Part shown: positions 44,381 through 53,734 of the stretch, piece after piece
How positions within the stretch are numbered: the stretch's first letter is position 1
Layout of the letters: each line of letters opens with the position of its first letter
Source: Reichenbachiella agariperforans
GTDB lineage: Bacteria; Bacteroidota; Bacteroidia; Cytophagales; Cyclobacteriaceae
DNA: 64,000 bases
Assembly: GCF_900142205.1 (NCBI RefSeq)
Contig: NZ_FRAA01000006.1
Span: forward strand, 186,001-250,000
Direction: 5' to 3'
The notes under the pieces: model-generated
What the model was told of the DNA's origin: nothing
What the model saw: only the letters and a program-made list of their open reading frames with translations
Databases searched by the model: none
Position numbers and translations under genes: made by a program

Positions 44381-44962
44381 ATGGGCAAGATAAAAATCGC
44401 AATATTCGCATCTGGTAGTGGTTCTAACGCCGAGCAAATCACAAATTATTTCTCAGGTCATGACCAGATAGAGGTCGTGCTCATCTTGTCTAATAAACCT
44501 ACTGCCTATGTGCTAGAGCGAGCTGCCAAACTGGGGGTTCCTTCACAGGTTTTCGATCGTCCGACATTTTATCAAAGCGAGAACGTGTTAGATAGTTTAC
44601 GTACGCATGAGGTAGACTACATCGTGCTGGCGGGTTTTCTTTGGTTAGTTCCCCAATATTTGATAGAAGCCTACCGTGAGAAGATGATCAACATTCATCC
44701 GGCTCTCTTGCCTAAGTATGGAGGGAAAGGTATGTATGGAGATCGGGTGCACCGTGCAGTGATAGCGGATCAGGAGACCGAAAGTGGGATCACGATTCAT
44801 CTCGTAGATGAGGTCTATGACAATGGCCGGATATTGTGTCAGGAGCGTGTCAGTTTAGTAGCAGATGATACGCCTGATAGCCTTGCCGAAAAAATTCACG
44901 AATTAGAATACGCTTATTTTCCTAAAGCTATCGAGTCTTATCTTCTAGAACATAAAGGCTAG
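44381..44962 (+). CDS. purN: Phosphoribosylglycinamide formyltransferase
   Basis: A 193-aa protein. IAIFASGSGSNAEQI binds the glycinamide ribonucleotide phosphate; NIHPALLPKYGGKGMYG carries the catalytic His, and SGITIHLVDEVYDNGRI the Asp. This GART step uses 10-formyl-tetrahydrofolate. ATG 44381 (MGKIKIAIFASG) is the clear start; a longer in-frame version would overlap the UbiA gene. purH, for the last two steps of the pathway, follows 75 bases later. Confidence 0.95.
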   Translation: MGKIKIAIFASGSGSNAEQITNYFSGHDQIEVVLILSNKPTAYVLERAAKLGVPSQVFDRPTFYQSENVLDSLRTHEVDYIVLAGFLWLVPQYLIEAYREKMINIHPALLPKYGGKGMYGDRVHRAVIADQETESGITIHLVDEVYDNGRILCQERVSLVADDTPDSLAEKIHELEYAYFPKAIESYLLEHKG

Positions 44963-45005
44963 GGAATCTTTAGAGAGAACACTATGCGTCTGTCAATTAA
45001 ATAAG

Positions 45006-45013
45006 TAGCTTTG
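45006..45013 (+). promoter_or_regulatory. -7 promoter box of purH
   Basis: TAGCTTTG fits TAnnTTTG and ends 24 bases before the purH ATG. A matching TTTG upstream at 19-21 bases is absent. No purine riboswitch-like structure was seen in the 75-base spacer. Confidence 0.4.
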
Positions 45014-45037
45014 CAGCTTATTTTTTAAGCAGAGAAA

Positions 45038-46564
45038 ATGGGTTCTAAAAAAATCAAATCCGCACTTATTTCAGTCTTTCACAAAGACAATTTAGATCAG
45101 TTGGTTAAAGTTTTGGCTGACAATAATGTTCAGCTTTATTCTACAGGAGGTACGCAAAAGTTCATCGAAGATTTGGGTATAGCCGTGACACCTGTCGAAG
45201 AGATCACAGACTATCCGTCTATATTTTCTGGTCGTGTCAAAACACTTCATCCTAAAATTTTCGGAGGTATTCTAAACCGTCGAGACAATGAAAGTGACAA
45301 AGAAGAGAAAGCGACGCATAGCATTCCAGATATTGATTTGGTCGTAGTGGATTTGTACCCATTCGAAGCTACAGTGGCTAGCGGAGCACCCGAAGCAGAG
45401 ATTATAGAGAAGATAGATATCGGAGGGATTTCGCTCATTAGAGGTGCGGCTAAGAATTTTAATGACGTACTGATCGTTTCGTCAATGGAGCAGTATGCAG
45501 AAACAGTTGATATACTTTCTGCTCAAAACGGAGAGACAACTTTAGAGCAGAGAAAGAGATTTGCTACCAAAGCATTTGATATCTCATCTCACTACGATAG
45601 TGCGATATTCAATTACTTTAATCAGGGAGGCCAAGAGGATGTTTTCAAAGAAAGTATTCGTCAGGCTTCTCCATTGAGATATGGAGAAAACCCTCATCAG
45701 CAGGGCGCTTTCTTTGGGGATTTGAATGAACTGTTTGACAAACTGAACGGTAAGGAGCTTTCTTACAACAATCTCGTCGATGTAGACGCTGCGGTTAACC
45801 TCATTAGAGAATTTGAAGGAGAGACAGCGTTTGCAATCATCAAGCATACTAACGCTTGTGGTGTTGCCAAAGGGACATCAGTAAAGGAGGCCTATCTTAG
45901 AGCATTATCATCTGATAATATTTCGGCCTTTGGTGGAGTGCTTGTTACCAATGCGAAAGTAGACATGGCTGCTGCAGAAGAAATTAACAAGTTGTTTTGT
46001 GAGGTGCTTATCGCTCCAGAGTATGACGAAGAGGCCGTAACGCTTTTGAAGTCTAAAAAGAATAGAATTATCCTCAAGATCAAGCCTGTTGCTACGAGCA
46101 AGAAGCAATTCAAGACGCTTCTTAATGGTGTGATCATGCAAGATGCAGATCTGAAAACCGATGTAGCGGAAGATCTGAAAACAGTAACTAAAACAGCACC
46201 TACGCAGGAGCAAGTGGAGGCCATGCTTTTTGCATCTAAAGTCTGTAAGCATACCAAGTCTAATACGGTGGTGTTTGCGAACAAGGACATGATGCTATCG
46301 AGTGGGACTGGTCAGACCTCTAGAGTCGATGCACTCAACCAAGCGGTAGAAAAAGCGGCAACTTTCGGGATGGAGCTAAAAGGAGCTGTGATGGCATCCG
46401 ATGCATTTTTCCCATTCCCAGACTGTGTTGAATTTGCAGACAATGCAGGGGTAGTAGCGGTGATTCAGCCTGGTGGATCGATTAAGGATCAACTGTCAAT
46501 CGACTACTGTGACGAGCACGGAATGGCGATGGTCATGACAGGTACGAGGCACTTTAAGCATTAA
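45038..46564 (+). CDS. purH: Bifunctional AICAR transformylase/IMP cyclohydrolase
   Basis: A 508-aa protein. The N-terminal IMP cyclohydrolase (MGS-like) part has YSTGGTQKFIEDLGI and SGRVKTLHPKIFGGIL. The AICAR transformylase part has LRYGENPHQQGAFFG, TAFAIIKHTNACGVA (catalytic Lys-His) and the C-terminal SDAFFPFPDCVEFADNAGV (motif SDAFFPFPD) and GTRHFKH end. It carries out the last two steps of IMP synthesis. Length and motif order are normal. Confidence 0.97.
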   Translation: MGSKKIKSALISVFHKDNLDQLVKVLADNNVQLYSTGGTQKFIEDLGIAVTPVEEITDYPSIFSGRVKTLHPKIFGGILNRRDNESDKEEKATHSIPDIDLVVVDLYPFEATVASGAPEAEIIEKIDIGGISLIRGAAKNFNDVLIVSSMEQYAETVDILSAQNGETTLEQRKRFATKAFDISSHYDSAIFNYFNQGGQEDVFKESIRQASPLRYGENPHQQGAFFGDLNELFDKLNGKELSYNNLVDVDAAVNLIREFEGETAFAIIKHTNACGVAKGTSVKEAYLRALSSDNISAFGGVLVTNAKVDMAAAEEINKLFCEVLIAPEYDEEAVTLLKSKKNRIILKIKPVATSKKQFKTLLNGVIMQDADLKTDVAEDLKTVTKTAPTQEQVEAMLFASKVCKHTKSNTVVFANKDMMLSSGTGQTSRVDALNQAVEKAATFGMELKGAVMASDAFFPFPDCVEFADNAGVVAVIQPGGSIKDQLSIDYCDEHGMAMVMTGTRHFKH

Positions 46565-46624
46565 GGAATACAAATAATATATTCGTAGTTGTATAATGTT
46601 GATTGAGAGTTAAATTGTGCGTAA

Positions 46625-46656
46625 TTTGTCACAATCCACTCAATATAAAATTTTTG
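46625..46656 (+). promoter_or_regulatory. Promoter of the mre/rod operon
   Basis: TTTG at 46625-46628, a 20-base spacer and AATTTTTG at 46649-46656. The downstream box differs from TAnnTTTG at its first base only. It ends 14 bases before the mreB ATG. Confidence 0.5.
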
Positions 46657-46670
46657 ATTAAGCTATCAGT

Positions 46671-47699
46671 ATGGGATTTTTAGATTTGTTTTCGAGCGAC
46701 ATTGCCATTGACTTGGGTACCGCTAACACGTTGATTATTAGTAGAGGACAAGTGGTTGTAGACGAACCTTCAATTATTGCTATCGATAAAGCTAAAAACA
46801 AGGTGTTGGCTATCGGGCGTGAGGCCATGCAGATGCATGAAAAAACGCATGAAAGCATAAAGACCATACGTCCTCTCAAAGACGGTGTGATCGCAGATTT
46901 TCAGGCAGCCGAATCTATGATCCGTGGTATGATCAAAATGATCGACAAGGACAAAAGAAGATTATTTCCTGTTTCACATCGAATGATTGTCTGTATCCCA
47001 TCAGGTATTACCGAAGTGGAAAAAAGAGCAGTAAGAGATTCGTGTGAGCATGCAGGCGCCAAAGAAGTATATATGATCCATGAGCCAATCGCCGCGGCGA
47101 TTGGAATAGGGATAGATATTGAAAGACCTGTTGGTAGTATGATTGTAGATATTGGAGGGGGGACGACAGAGATTGCGGTGATTGCCCTGTCGGGTATCGT
47201 ATGTGATCAATCGATCCGTGTAGCGGGAGATGCTTTCAATAAGGATATTTTGGATTACATGAGACGTCAGCATAACCTGCTCATCGGTGAGCGAACTGCT
47301 GAGAAAGTGAAAATCAACGTGGGTTCAGCTCTAACAGAGTTGGATGAGGGGCCTGAGGATTTTGATATCCGAGGTAGAGATTTGATGACAGGGATTCCTA
47401 AAGTGATCAAATTATCTTATTCAGAAGTGGCGTTTGCAATTGACAAATCGGTTTCTAAAATAGAAGAGGCTGTGCTCAAAGCACTAGAGATAGCACCACC
47501 AGAGTTGTCGGCAGATATCTATGACAATGGGATCTACCTAACGGGCGGAGGAGCTTTGCTCAGAGGGCTAGACAAGCGTCTGGGACTGAAAACAAAACTG
47601 CCGATACACATCGCAGAAGATCCGCTAAAGGCCGTCGTAAGAGGTACTGGTGAGGCGCTTAAAAACATCGAAGCTTTCAAGGCTGTATTAATGTCATAG
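46671..47699 (+). CDS. mreB: Rod shape-determining protein MreB
   Basis: A 342-aa actin-like protein. Phosphate-1 motif IAIDLGTANTLI, phosphate-2 IVDIGGGTTEIAVI and adenosine motif YLTGGGALLRGLD are present, with IHEPIAAAIGIGIDI between. It forms membrane-associated filaments that guide lateral cell-wall synthesis. First gene of a complete mreBCD-mrdA-rodA operon whose genes are 3 bases apart or overlap. Cells are therefore predicted to be rod-shaped. Confidence 0.97.
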   Translation: MGFLDLFSSDIAIDLGTANTLIISRGQVVVDEPSIIAIDKAKNKVLAIGREAMQMHEKTHESIKTIRPLKDGVIADFQAAESMIRGMIKMIDKDKRRLFPVSHRMIVCIPSGITEVEKRAVRDSCEHAGAKEVYMIHEPIAAAIGIGIDIERPVGSMIVDIGGGTTEIAVIALSGIVCDQSIRVAGDAFNKDILDYMRRQHNLLIGERTAEKVKINVGSALTELDEGPEDFDIRGRDLMTGIPKVIKLSYSEVAFAIDKSVSKIEEAVLKALEIAPPELSADIYDNGIYLTGGGALLRGLDKRLGLKTKLPIHIAEDPLKAVVRGTGEALKNIEAFKAVLMS

Positions 47700-47702
47700 T
47701 AA

Positions 47703-48551
47703 ATGAACAGACTCCTTCAGTTTCTATTCAAGTATAGAACACTACTGGTGTTCATTGTCTTGGAGGGAATCTGTTTTTTCGTGATTGTTAAAAGCAACAG
47801 CTACCATAGTGCGACGTATTTTACTTCGTCAAATCAGGTGGCTGCATCCCTATATAAAACGTCTTCGTCGGTCACCAATTATTTTTCTCTCCTAGAGCGA
47901 AATAATGAATTAATAGCAGAGAATGCTATGCTTCGTCAGCAGCTATTGGATTTTGGAGATACTTCGACCTTGCCTTTGATTACTGCTGTGACAGATACTT
48001 TGGATAGCAGTATGGTTACTCAAACTCCCGCGCTACATGCACGTGTGATAGACAACTCCGTTTTCTTCCGAAACAACTACTTGACGATTGACCGAGGGCT
48101 GGCTGATGGCGTGAAAGAACGCATGGGCGTGATCAGTTCTAATGGTATCGTGGGGCAGGTTAAATATGTCTCGGAGCATTATGCGACCGTGGTGTCGTTG
48201 TTACATGGACGGGCGATGATTTCTGCCAAACATGGCTTGTCCAATGGGCTCTGTACGATCTCATGGAGTGGCGAAGATCCAGAGTATGCCGATATAGAAT
48301 ATTTCCCAAGGCACATTGCGCTTAATGTGGGGGACTCTATTGTGACTTCTGGGTACAATTCGATTTTTCCAGAAGGGGAGTTGATAGGTACAGTGAGTGA
48401 AGTACACTTAGAAGATCAAGCGACTTTTTATGATGCACAGATTAAGCTAGCTACTGATTTTTACAGACTGAAACATGTCTATTTGTTGTCTTTGCCAGAC
48501 AAAATGGAAATAGATTCTTTGATCCAAATAACGACTCGAGAGGATGGGTAG
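47703..48551 (+). CDS. mreC: Rod shape-determining protein MreC
   Basis: A 282-aa protein with an N-terminal membrane helix (LLVFIVLEGICFFVIV), a coiled coil (LLERNNELIAENAMLRQQL) and the beta-rich MreC domain (RVIDNSVFFRNNYLTIDRG, GVISSNGIVGQVKYVS). It links MreB to periplasmic wall enzymes. It overlaps mreD by 8 bases. Confidence 0.94.
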   Translation: MNRLLQFLFKYRTLLVFIVLEGICFFVIVKSNSYHSATYFTSSNQVAASLYKTSSSVTNYFSLLERNNELIAENAMLRQQLLDFGDTSTLPLITAVTDTLDSSMVTQTPALHARVIDNSVFFRNNYLTIDRGLADGVKERMGVISSNGIVGQVKYVSEHYATVVSLLHGRAMISAKHGLSNGLCTISWSGEDPEYADIEYFPRHIALNVGDSIVTSGYNSIFPEGELIGTVSEVHLEDQATFYDAQIKLATDFYRLKHVYLLSLPDKMEIDSLIQITTREDG

Positions 48552-49059
48552 ATTTAGAGTTTTCGAGGGATTACTGGGTGTTTTCTTGCTCTTACTAGGG
48601 CAGGTATTGTTGTTCAAGAACATGGTGCTCTTTGACGTAGCTTTTTGTTTTGGTTATTTGATGATCTTGCTGTTGATCCCTGTAGACACTGGAGCTATTA
48701 TTCAGCTCATATTGGCATTCATCGTGGGTATGATTGTCGATGTTTTTTATAATACGCTAGGTATGCATGCTGCGGCTTGTTTGGGTTTGGTGTATCTAAA
48801 AATGTACTGGTCTCGAGTGATGACACCTAGTGGAGGCTATGACGCGGGAGCCAAAATCAATATCCGAAATCAAGGTTTTCGATGGTTTGTGATGTTTGCC
48901 TACCCTTTGATATTGATTCATAGTTTACTGATATTCTTTATAGAGGCAGCAGGGTTTTCGATGTTTTGGAAGACACTTAGTACTGCATTTTATACCTCTC
49001 TGTTTACGTTAGCCATGATATTGATTATTCAGTATTTGTTTTATCGAAAGATCAAATAG
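48544..49059 (+). CDS. mreD: Rod shape-determining protein MreD
   Basis: A 171-aa integral membrane protein with about five helices, short and hydrophobic as MreD proteins are. Little primary-sequence conservation is expected; the call rests on size, topology and position between mreC and mrdA. It overlaps mreC by 8 bases and lies 2 bases before mrdA. Confidence 0.88.
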   Translation: MGRFRVFEGLLGVFLLLLGQVLLFKNMVLFDVAFCFGYLMILLLIPVDTGAIIQLILAFIVGMIVDVFYNTLGMHAAACLGLVYLKMYWSRVMTPSGGYDAGAKINIRNQGFRWFVMFAYPLILIHSLLIFFIEAAGFSMFWKTLSTAFYTSLFTLAMILIIQYLFYRKIK

Positions 49060-49061
49060 GG

Positions 49062-50861
49062 ATGCATGATGATAGAAAATATATCGTCAGGATCTTCATC
49101 GTACTGATCGCTGCGACCTTTTTGGTCAAGTTATTTTTTATTCAGATTTTGGATGAAAATTATAAAGCAGCAGCAGAAAACAACATCATCCACAAGGTCG
49201 TCGAATATCCCTATCGCGGGTTGATCTATGATAGAAATAACCAGCTCATCGTACACAATGAGCCAATATTCGACCTGATGGTCATTCCCAAAGAGGTCTT
49301 TATTCCCGACACTTTGGCATTTTGTAAGTTGTTTAGGATCACCCGAGAGGATTTTGATGCGACGATGAACAAGGCCAAGAGGTACTCTTATATTCAGCCT
49401 TCACAGTTTGCTAAGCAAATTTCTAGTGAGTGGTTTGCCTCTATTTCGGATCAAATGACGGGTGTAAAGGGATTCTACCCCGAAGCACGGACGATTCGCG
49501 GTTACAGTTTTGACAACCTCAGTAATGTTCTCGGGTACATCGGGGAGATCAACCAGAGGCAATTACGAGCGGACACAACGAACTACTATCGACAGGGAGA
49601 TTATCTTGGTATCACGGGTATAGAGTCTTCTTACGAGAATGAGTTACGTGGTAAACGTGGTGTAGAGTACAAAATGGTGAACGTTCGAGGCGTGGATCAA
49701 GGCTCATTCAAAGATGGAGAATTGGATACCCTTTCTATACCTGGCGATGATTTATTATTATCAATAGATTTGGATTTACAGCGATATGCCGAGAAGCTGA
49801 TGGAGGGGAAGACTGGTAGTGTGGTAGCGATCGAACCCTCGACAGGAGAGATATTGGCTTTTGTTTCTGCACCGACTTATAAACCCAGTTTACTAAGTGG
49901 CCGTGAGTTTAGTAGCAACTATGGAAAGCTAACTCAGGACAGTCTGAAGCCACTTTTTAACCGCCCATTAATGGCGATGTATCCACCAGGGTCTATTTTT
50001 AAAGTAGTGCAAGGGCTCATAGCCCTAGAGGAAGGTGTGGTCACTGCCAACGAACAAATTTACTGTGACAACAGCTTGATAGGGGATCATGCTCCTCCTG
50101 GGTACTACGATATGCGAAAGGGAATCATGTATTCGTCTAACAATTATTTTCTCAAAGTATTTAGAAGGATTATCAATCAGCATCCAGAACTGAGTCAATT
50201 CGAACAGGCTCCTATTGGATTGAAGAATTGGAAAGAGCAGATGCACAAATTTGGTTTGGGAACTCCCCTAGGTGTGGATCTCCCTAACGAAAAGGCGGGA
50301 CAAGTGCCAGGTCCACAGCTGTACAATAGGATTTATGGAACTGGGAGATGGAAGGTGTCGAATCTGAGTTCGCTTAGTATTGGCCAAGGAGAAACGTTAC
50401 TCAACCCGATTCAGATGGCTAATCTAGCAGCGATTATGGCCAATCGGGGGCATTACTATAGACCTCATGTGGTCAAGTCGGTAGGTTCTACGAAATATTT
50501 GGATCCCTATTATTCTGAGAAAATCGAAACGGGGATTAAGCCAGAGCATTTTCAAGTAGTGATAGAGGGAATGCAACGGGCACTAAGTGGTACAGCAGGC
50601 CGTGCTATTATCAAAGATATTGAGATATGTGGCAAGACAGGGACGGTTCAGAACCCACATGGCGAGGATCATTCTACCTTCATGGCGTTTGCACCTATGG
50701 AGCAACCGAAGATTGCTATATCGGTATATGTAGAAAATGCCGGCTGGGGAGGTAGGGCTGCAGCCTCGATTTCGAGTTTGATGATAGAGTCCTACATCAA
50801 GGGAGAAATAACCCGCCAGTGGCTTGAGGATTTTGTATTAAAAGGGGACTTTTTGTATTGA
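49062..50861 (+). CDS. mrdA: Penicillin-binding protein 2 (transpeptidase of the rod complex)
   Basis: A 599-aa class B PBP. One N-terminal membrane helix (IFIVLIAATFLVKLFF) is followed by the dimerisation domain (YRGLIYDRNNQLIVHNEP; motif GLIYDRN). The transpeptidase motifs are S-x-x-K in PPGSIFKVV, S-x-N in SSNNYF and KTG in CGKTGT. It cross-links peptidoglycan with RodA during elongation. The stop overlaps the rodA TTG start by 4 bases. Confidence 0.96.
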   Translation: MHDDRKYIVRIFIVLIAATFLVKLFFIQILDENYKAAAENNIIHKVVEYPYRGLIYDRNNQLIVHNEPIFDLMVIPKEVFIPDTLAFCKLFRITREDFDATMNKAKRYSYIQPSQFAKQISSEWFASISDQMTGVKGFYPEARTIRGYSFDNLSNVLGYIGEINQRQLRADTTNYYRQGDYLGITGIESSYENELRGKRGVEYKMVNVRGVDQGSFKDGELDTLSIPGDDLLLSIDLDLQRYAEKLMEGKTGSVVAIEPSTGEILAFVSAPTYKPSLLSGREFSSNYGKLTQDSLKPLFNRPLMAMYPPGSIFKVVQGLIALEEGVVTANEQIYCDNSLIGDHAPPGYYDMRKGIMYSSNNYFLKVFRRIINQHPELSQFEQAPIGLKNWKEQMHKFGLGTPLGVDLPNEKAGQVPGPQLYNRIYGTGRWKVSNLSSLSIGQGETLLNPIQMANLAAIMANRGHYYRPHVVKSVGSTKYLDPYYSEKIETGIKPEHFQVVIEGMQRALSGTAGRAIIKDIEICGKTGTVQNPHGEDHSTFMAFAPMEQPKIAISVYVENAGWGGRAAASISSLMIESYIKGEITRQWLEDFVLKGDFLY

Positions 50862-52123
50862 GAGGAGATAGCGTATTAGATCGAATTGATTGGACAGTGG
50901 TCCTACTATACTTTGCCATGGTGATACTAGGCTGGGTGAATATCTATGCAGCAGTCTATGAAGAAGAGCTGGCATCTAGTATGTTCTCTTTGTCTTTCAA
51001 TCCCGGTAAGCAGCTGGTATGGATAGGTACTTCTATTCTGCTGATCATTGGTGTGATTAGTCTGGACTACAAATTTTTTGACTCCTTTGGTTATATAATC
51101 TATGGTGTGATGGTGTTTTTGCTTATCGCGGTACTCTTGTTTGGACGTGAAGTCGCTGGATCTACGTCATGGTTTCAGATCGGTGGCTTCAGGTTTCAGC
51201 CATCTGAGTTTAGCAAGTTCGCCACAGCTTTGGCATTAGCGAAATACCTAGGTGATATTCATGTCAAGATGACGAATGTCAAGACACAACTGATTGCTGC
51301 GGGTATTATGTTTTTGCCTATGGTACTAATCGTCATGCAGGGGGATACTGGTTCTGCTATGGTATTTGCTGCGTTTGCTATTATACTGTTTAGAGAAGGG
51401 CTCTCCCCGATTTATTTTATACTGGCGATTGGATTAGTTGTCTTGTTTGTGCTGACACTTTTGGTGAGCAAAACTGTAATCTTTATTACGGCAGGTGTAC
51501 TTTGTTTGGTGATAATCGGAGCATCGGTGAAGCACCCGAAACGCATTTTGATCACTGTGGTAGTAGGTTTTGGAATTTTTGCAACGGTGACGAGTGTAGA
51601 CTTTATTATGAAAAATGTTCTGAAACCTCATCAGCGTAGTAGGGTCGTATCATTGATCAATCCTGACGCAGACCCCTTAGGTGCTGGATGGAATGTGACA
51701 CAGTCTAAAATTGCGATAGGATCGGGTGGATTTTTTGGGAAAGGATTTTTACAAGGAACTCAGACCAAGTTTGATTTTGTGCCAGAGCAAAGTACAGATT
51801 TTATCTTCTGTACGCTGGGAGAAGAATGGGGCTGGATGGGTAGCTTGGTGATGGTTGTTTTATTTGTGACCCTACTGATACGAATTTCAATTATCGCCGA
51901 ACGACAAAAGACACAATTTGCTCGTGTATATGGCTATGGCGTGTTGGCCGTTATTTTCTTTCACTTCGCTGTGAACATAGCCATGACCATAGGTTTGTTT
52001 CCGGTAATTGGTATTCCCCTCCCATTTTTTAGCTACGGGGGGTCGTCCCTCTGGTCATTTACTGTTTTGCTTTTTATTCTACTTGCTTTAGATGCCAATA
52101 GGATGCAGGTACTAGTGAGATAG
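50858..52123 (+). CDS. rodA: Rod shape-determining protein RodA (SEDS glycosyltransferase)
   Basis: A 421-aa SEDS-family membrane protein with about ten helices. The SEDS signatures FQPSEFSKFA, MQGDTGSAMVF, QSKIAIGSGGFFGKGF (with QGTQTKFDFVPEQSTDFIF; motif VPEQSTDFIF) and GIPLPFFSYGGSS are all present. It polymerises lipid II into glycan strands. Start is TTG, overlapping the mrdA stop. It ends 5 bases from the stop of the convergent gene. Confidence 0.96.
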   Translation: MRGDSVLDRIDWTVVLLYFAMVILGWVNIYAAVYEEELASSMFSLSFNPGKQLVWIGTSILLIIGVISLDYKFFDSFGYIIYGVMVFLLIAVLLFGREVAGSTSWFQIGGFRFQPSEFSKFATALALAKYLGDIHVKMTNVKTQLIAAGIMFLPMVLIVMQGDTGSAMVFAAFAIILFREGLSPIYFILAIGLVVLFVLTLLVSKTVIFITAGVLCLVIIGASVKHPKRILITVVVGFGIFATVTSVDFIMKNVLKPHQRSRVVSLINPDADPLGAGWNVTQSKIAIGSGGFFGKGFLQGTQTKFDFVPEQSTDFIFCTLGEEWGWMGSLVMVVLFVTLLIRISIIAERQKTQFARVYGYGVLAVIFFHFAVNIAMTIGLFPVIGIPLPFFSYGGSSLWSFTVLLFILLALDANRMQVLVR

Positions 52124-52128
52124 CGTAT

Positions 52129-53373
52129 TTATCTAAAGCGTTTAAAGATCACTTTTAGCAGCTCTTTCACCTCATCAGAGTTCATGTCCCAAGCGTATTT
52201 TTTAGCATAGCTTTGAACGAGTAATTCTACTGATGCATCAAAAGACTTGCTTGTCTCCATTTGGTAAAGAGCCTTTTCATAGTCTTTTTCGTTTCCTTCG
52301 AATAGATCTTTGATGAACAGGTAACGCTGATTGATACTGATAGAGCTGACCAACTCTGGCGTAGGTTTGGACTCATGGGATGAGGCGATCGTTGCTTGCT
52401 CTCCTGATTCTTCGTAGCGCTGGTGTAGTGTACGTATGTCTTGTGGAGCAAACTGCTCATTCAAGTTAGGCTTAGATGAAGTGCCTTTTTTCTTAGGTTT
52501 TTCTTCTACAGGAGTTTCAGGTTCAAATGTGGTTGGTGCAACCTCTGGCTCGAACTCCTCTACCATCGAGTCTTCTTCATAGATTGGACTAGGCCTTTCT
52601 TCAGGCGCTGTGATGAGTTCCTCTTTTTGTGGCTCTGGTTCTATCGGTTCTGGTGAGACATGAACGGGTTCTTCGGGTAGCTCTTCTAGCGTATCAAAGA
52701 AATTTACTTCTTCTGCTGTCTCAGGCTCGGAGGCTACTGGCTCTACAGGCGTTTCTTTTTCTAGGAGATCAAAAGGAGTCACGGTATTGAAGAGTATCTC
52801 TATTTCCTGTTGCTCTTCTTGATTGAGCGCGTAATTTTCTACCCCGTTTTTAATTACACTTTTTAGAACAGGTGCATCTGTTGACATGCCCTTTTCCAGA
52901 TTTTGTATGATCGCATCGTACAGGTCTTTATAGAGCTTGATATATTTTCCTAGATTTTTTAACTCTTGGATTAGATCAGTAGAATTCAGTTTGGTAGCTT
53001 CTTGTAGCAGATAATCACTCGGCGTATAGAGGTAGTCTATGGTTTCTGTGACAGCCCGCTCTAGTAGTGGTCTTAGATCTTCCTTTTGGATATGAATGTG
53101 CTTGGATAGCGTATTGACCAACGTGTGAAGGGCATGACTCACCTCTTCGTTTTGGTAGTTAAAATATGGGCTTTTGAATTTTTTGGTCTCCTCCTGCCAT
53201 TCCTCAAAAAGTACCTTTAAAATAAAGAAGTTAACTTGTTTGATGGAAGTGAGAGAAATGATTTGTTGCCCGCTGATTGCTTCGTTTTGTCCGAAAAAAT
53301 CGTCCAATATGAGCTGGCTATAATCGTGAATGAAGGAGTGTTTGGCTTGGGGATTTAATTTGCTACCGTGCAT
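52129..53373 (-). CDS. Conserved Bacteroidota protein of unknown function
   Basis: A 414-aa cytoplasmic protein with no signal peptide. The N-terminal domain (about 1-210) is helical (LKVLFEEWQEETKKF, ALHTLVNTLSKH). The middle (about 210-300) is a low-complexity Glu/Pro linker (EEPVHVSPEPIEPEP). The C-terminal about 80 residues form a helical unit (SSISINQRYLFIKDLFEGN, YEKALYQMETSKS, AKKYAWDMNSDEVKELLKVI) of a kind that recurs at the end of several uncharacterised Bacteroidota proteins. I do not recognise a function. It is divergent from the ferredoxin gene with 31 bases between and convergent with rodA. Confidence 0.75.
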   Translation of the reverse strand: MHGSKLNPQAKHSFIHDYSQLILDDFFGQNEAISGQQIISLTSIKQVNFFILKVLFEEWQEETKKFKSPYFNYQNEEVSHALHTLVNTLSKHIHIQKEDLRPLLERAVTETIDYLYTPSDYLLQEATKLNSTDLIQELKNLGKYIKLYKDLYDAIIQNLEKGMSTDAPVLKSVIKNGVENYALNQEEQQEIEILFNTVTPFDLLEKETPVEPVASEPETAEEVNFFDTLEELPEEPVHVSPEPIEPEPQKEELITAPEERPSPIYEEDSMVEEFEPEVAPTTFEPETPVEEKPKKKGTSSKPNLNEQFAPQDIRTLHQRYEESGEQATIASSHESKPTPELVSSISINQRYLFIKDLFEGNEKDYEKALYQMETSKSFDASVELLVQSYAKKYAWDMNSDEVKELLKVIFKRFR

Positions 53374-53404
53374 AATAATTGCTTCTTTTGTAAAGTTATA
53401 GAAT

Positions 53405-53731
53405 ATGCTGAGAATCGTTATACAAAACCTTCACAAGAAGGAAATTTTCACCAACGACGAAGATAAAAACCTTTTAGAACTGATCCATCAAAACCATGTG
53501 GATTGGATGTTTGCCTGTGGAGGCAAAGGTCGGTGTACGACCTGTCGTGCTATCGTGCTACAAGGTTCAGACCAGCTTTCGGAATTATCCCCTGTGGAAG
53601 AAAAATTTAGGGCTAATAGTCGCCTTCAGCCTAACGAAAGGCTAGCATGTCAATGCTCCGTGCTGGGAGATGTTGTGATCAAGGTGGCGGAAGAAAATAA
53701 ATTTATGCATCTCGAATATTCGGAAGATTAA
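53405..53731 (+). CDS. 2Fe-2S ferredoxin
   Basis: A 108-aa protein, plant-type ferredoxin fold. The ligands are in FACGGKGRCTTCRAIV (C-x5-C-x2-C) and the fourth Cys lies in RLACQCSVLGD. Small 2Fe-2S ferredoxins of this type carry electrons to oxygenases or serve in Fe-S assembly; no reductase gene is adjacent. tdk starts 3 bases after its stop, so they are probably co-transcribed. Confidence 0.9.
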   Translation: MLRIVIQNLHKKEIFTNDEDKNLLELIHQNHVDWMFACGGKGRCTTCRAIVLQGSDQLSELSPVEEKFRANSRLQPNERLACQCSVLGDVVIKVAEENKFMHLEYSED

Positions 53732-53734
53732 GCT

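Noticed and set aside
44963-45037. Possible purine riboswitch before purH
   Set aside because: The spacer is only 75 bases and shows no paired structure; a promoter box accounts for it better.
45908-46290. Long minus-strand frames within purH
   Set aside because: They lie antisense to strongly conserved purH codons and match nothing recognisable.
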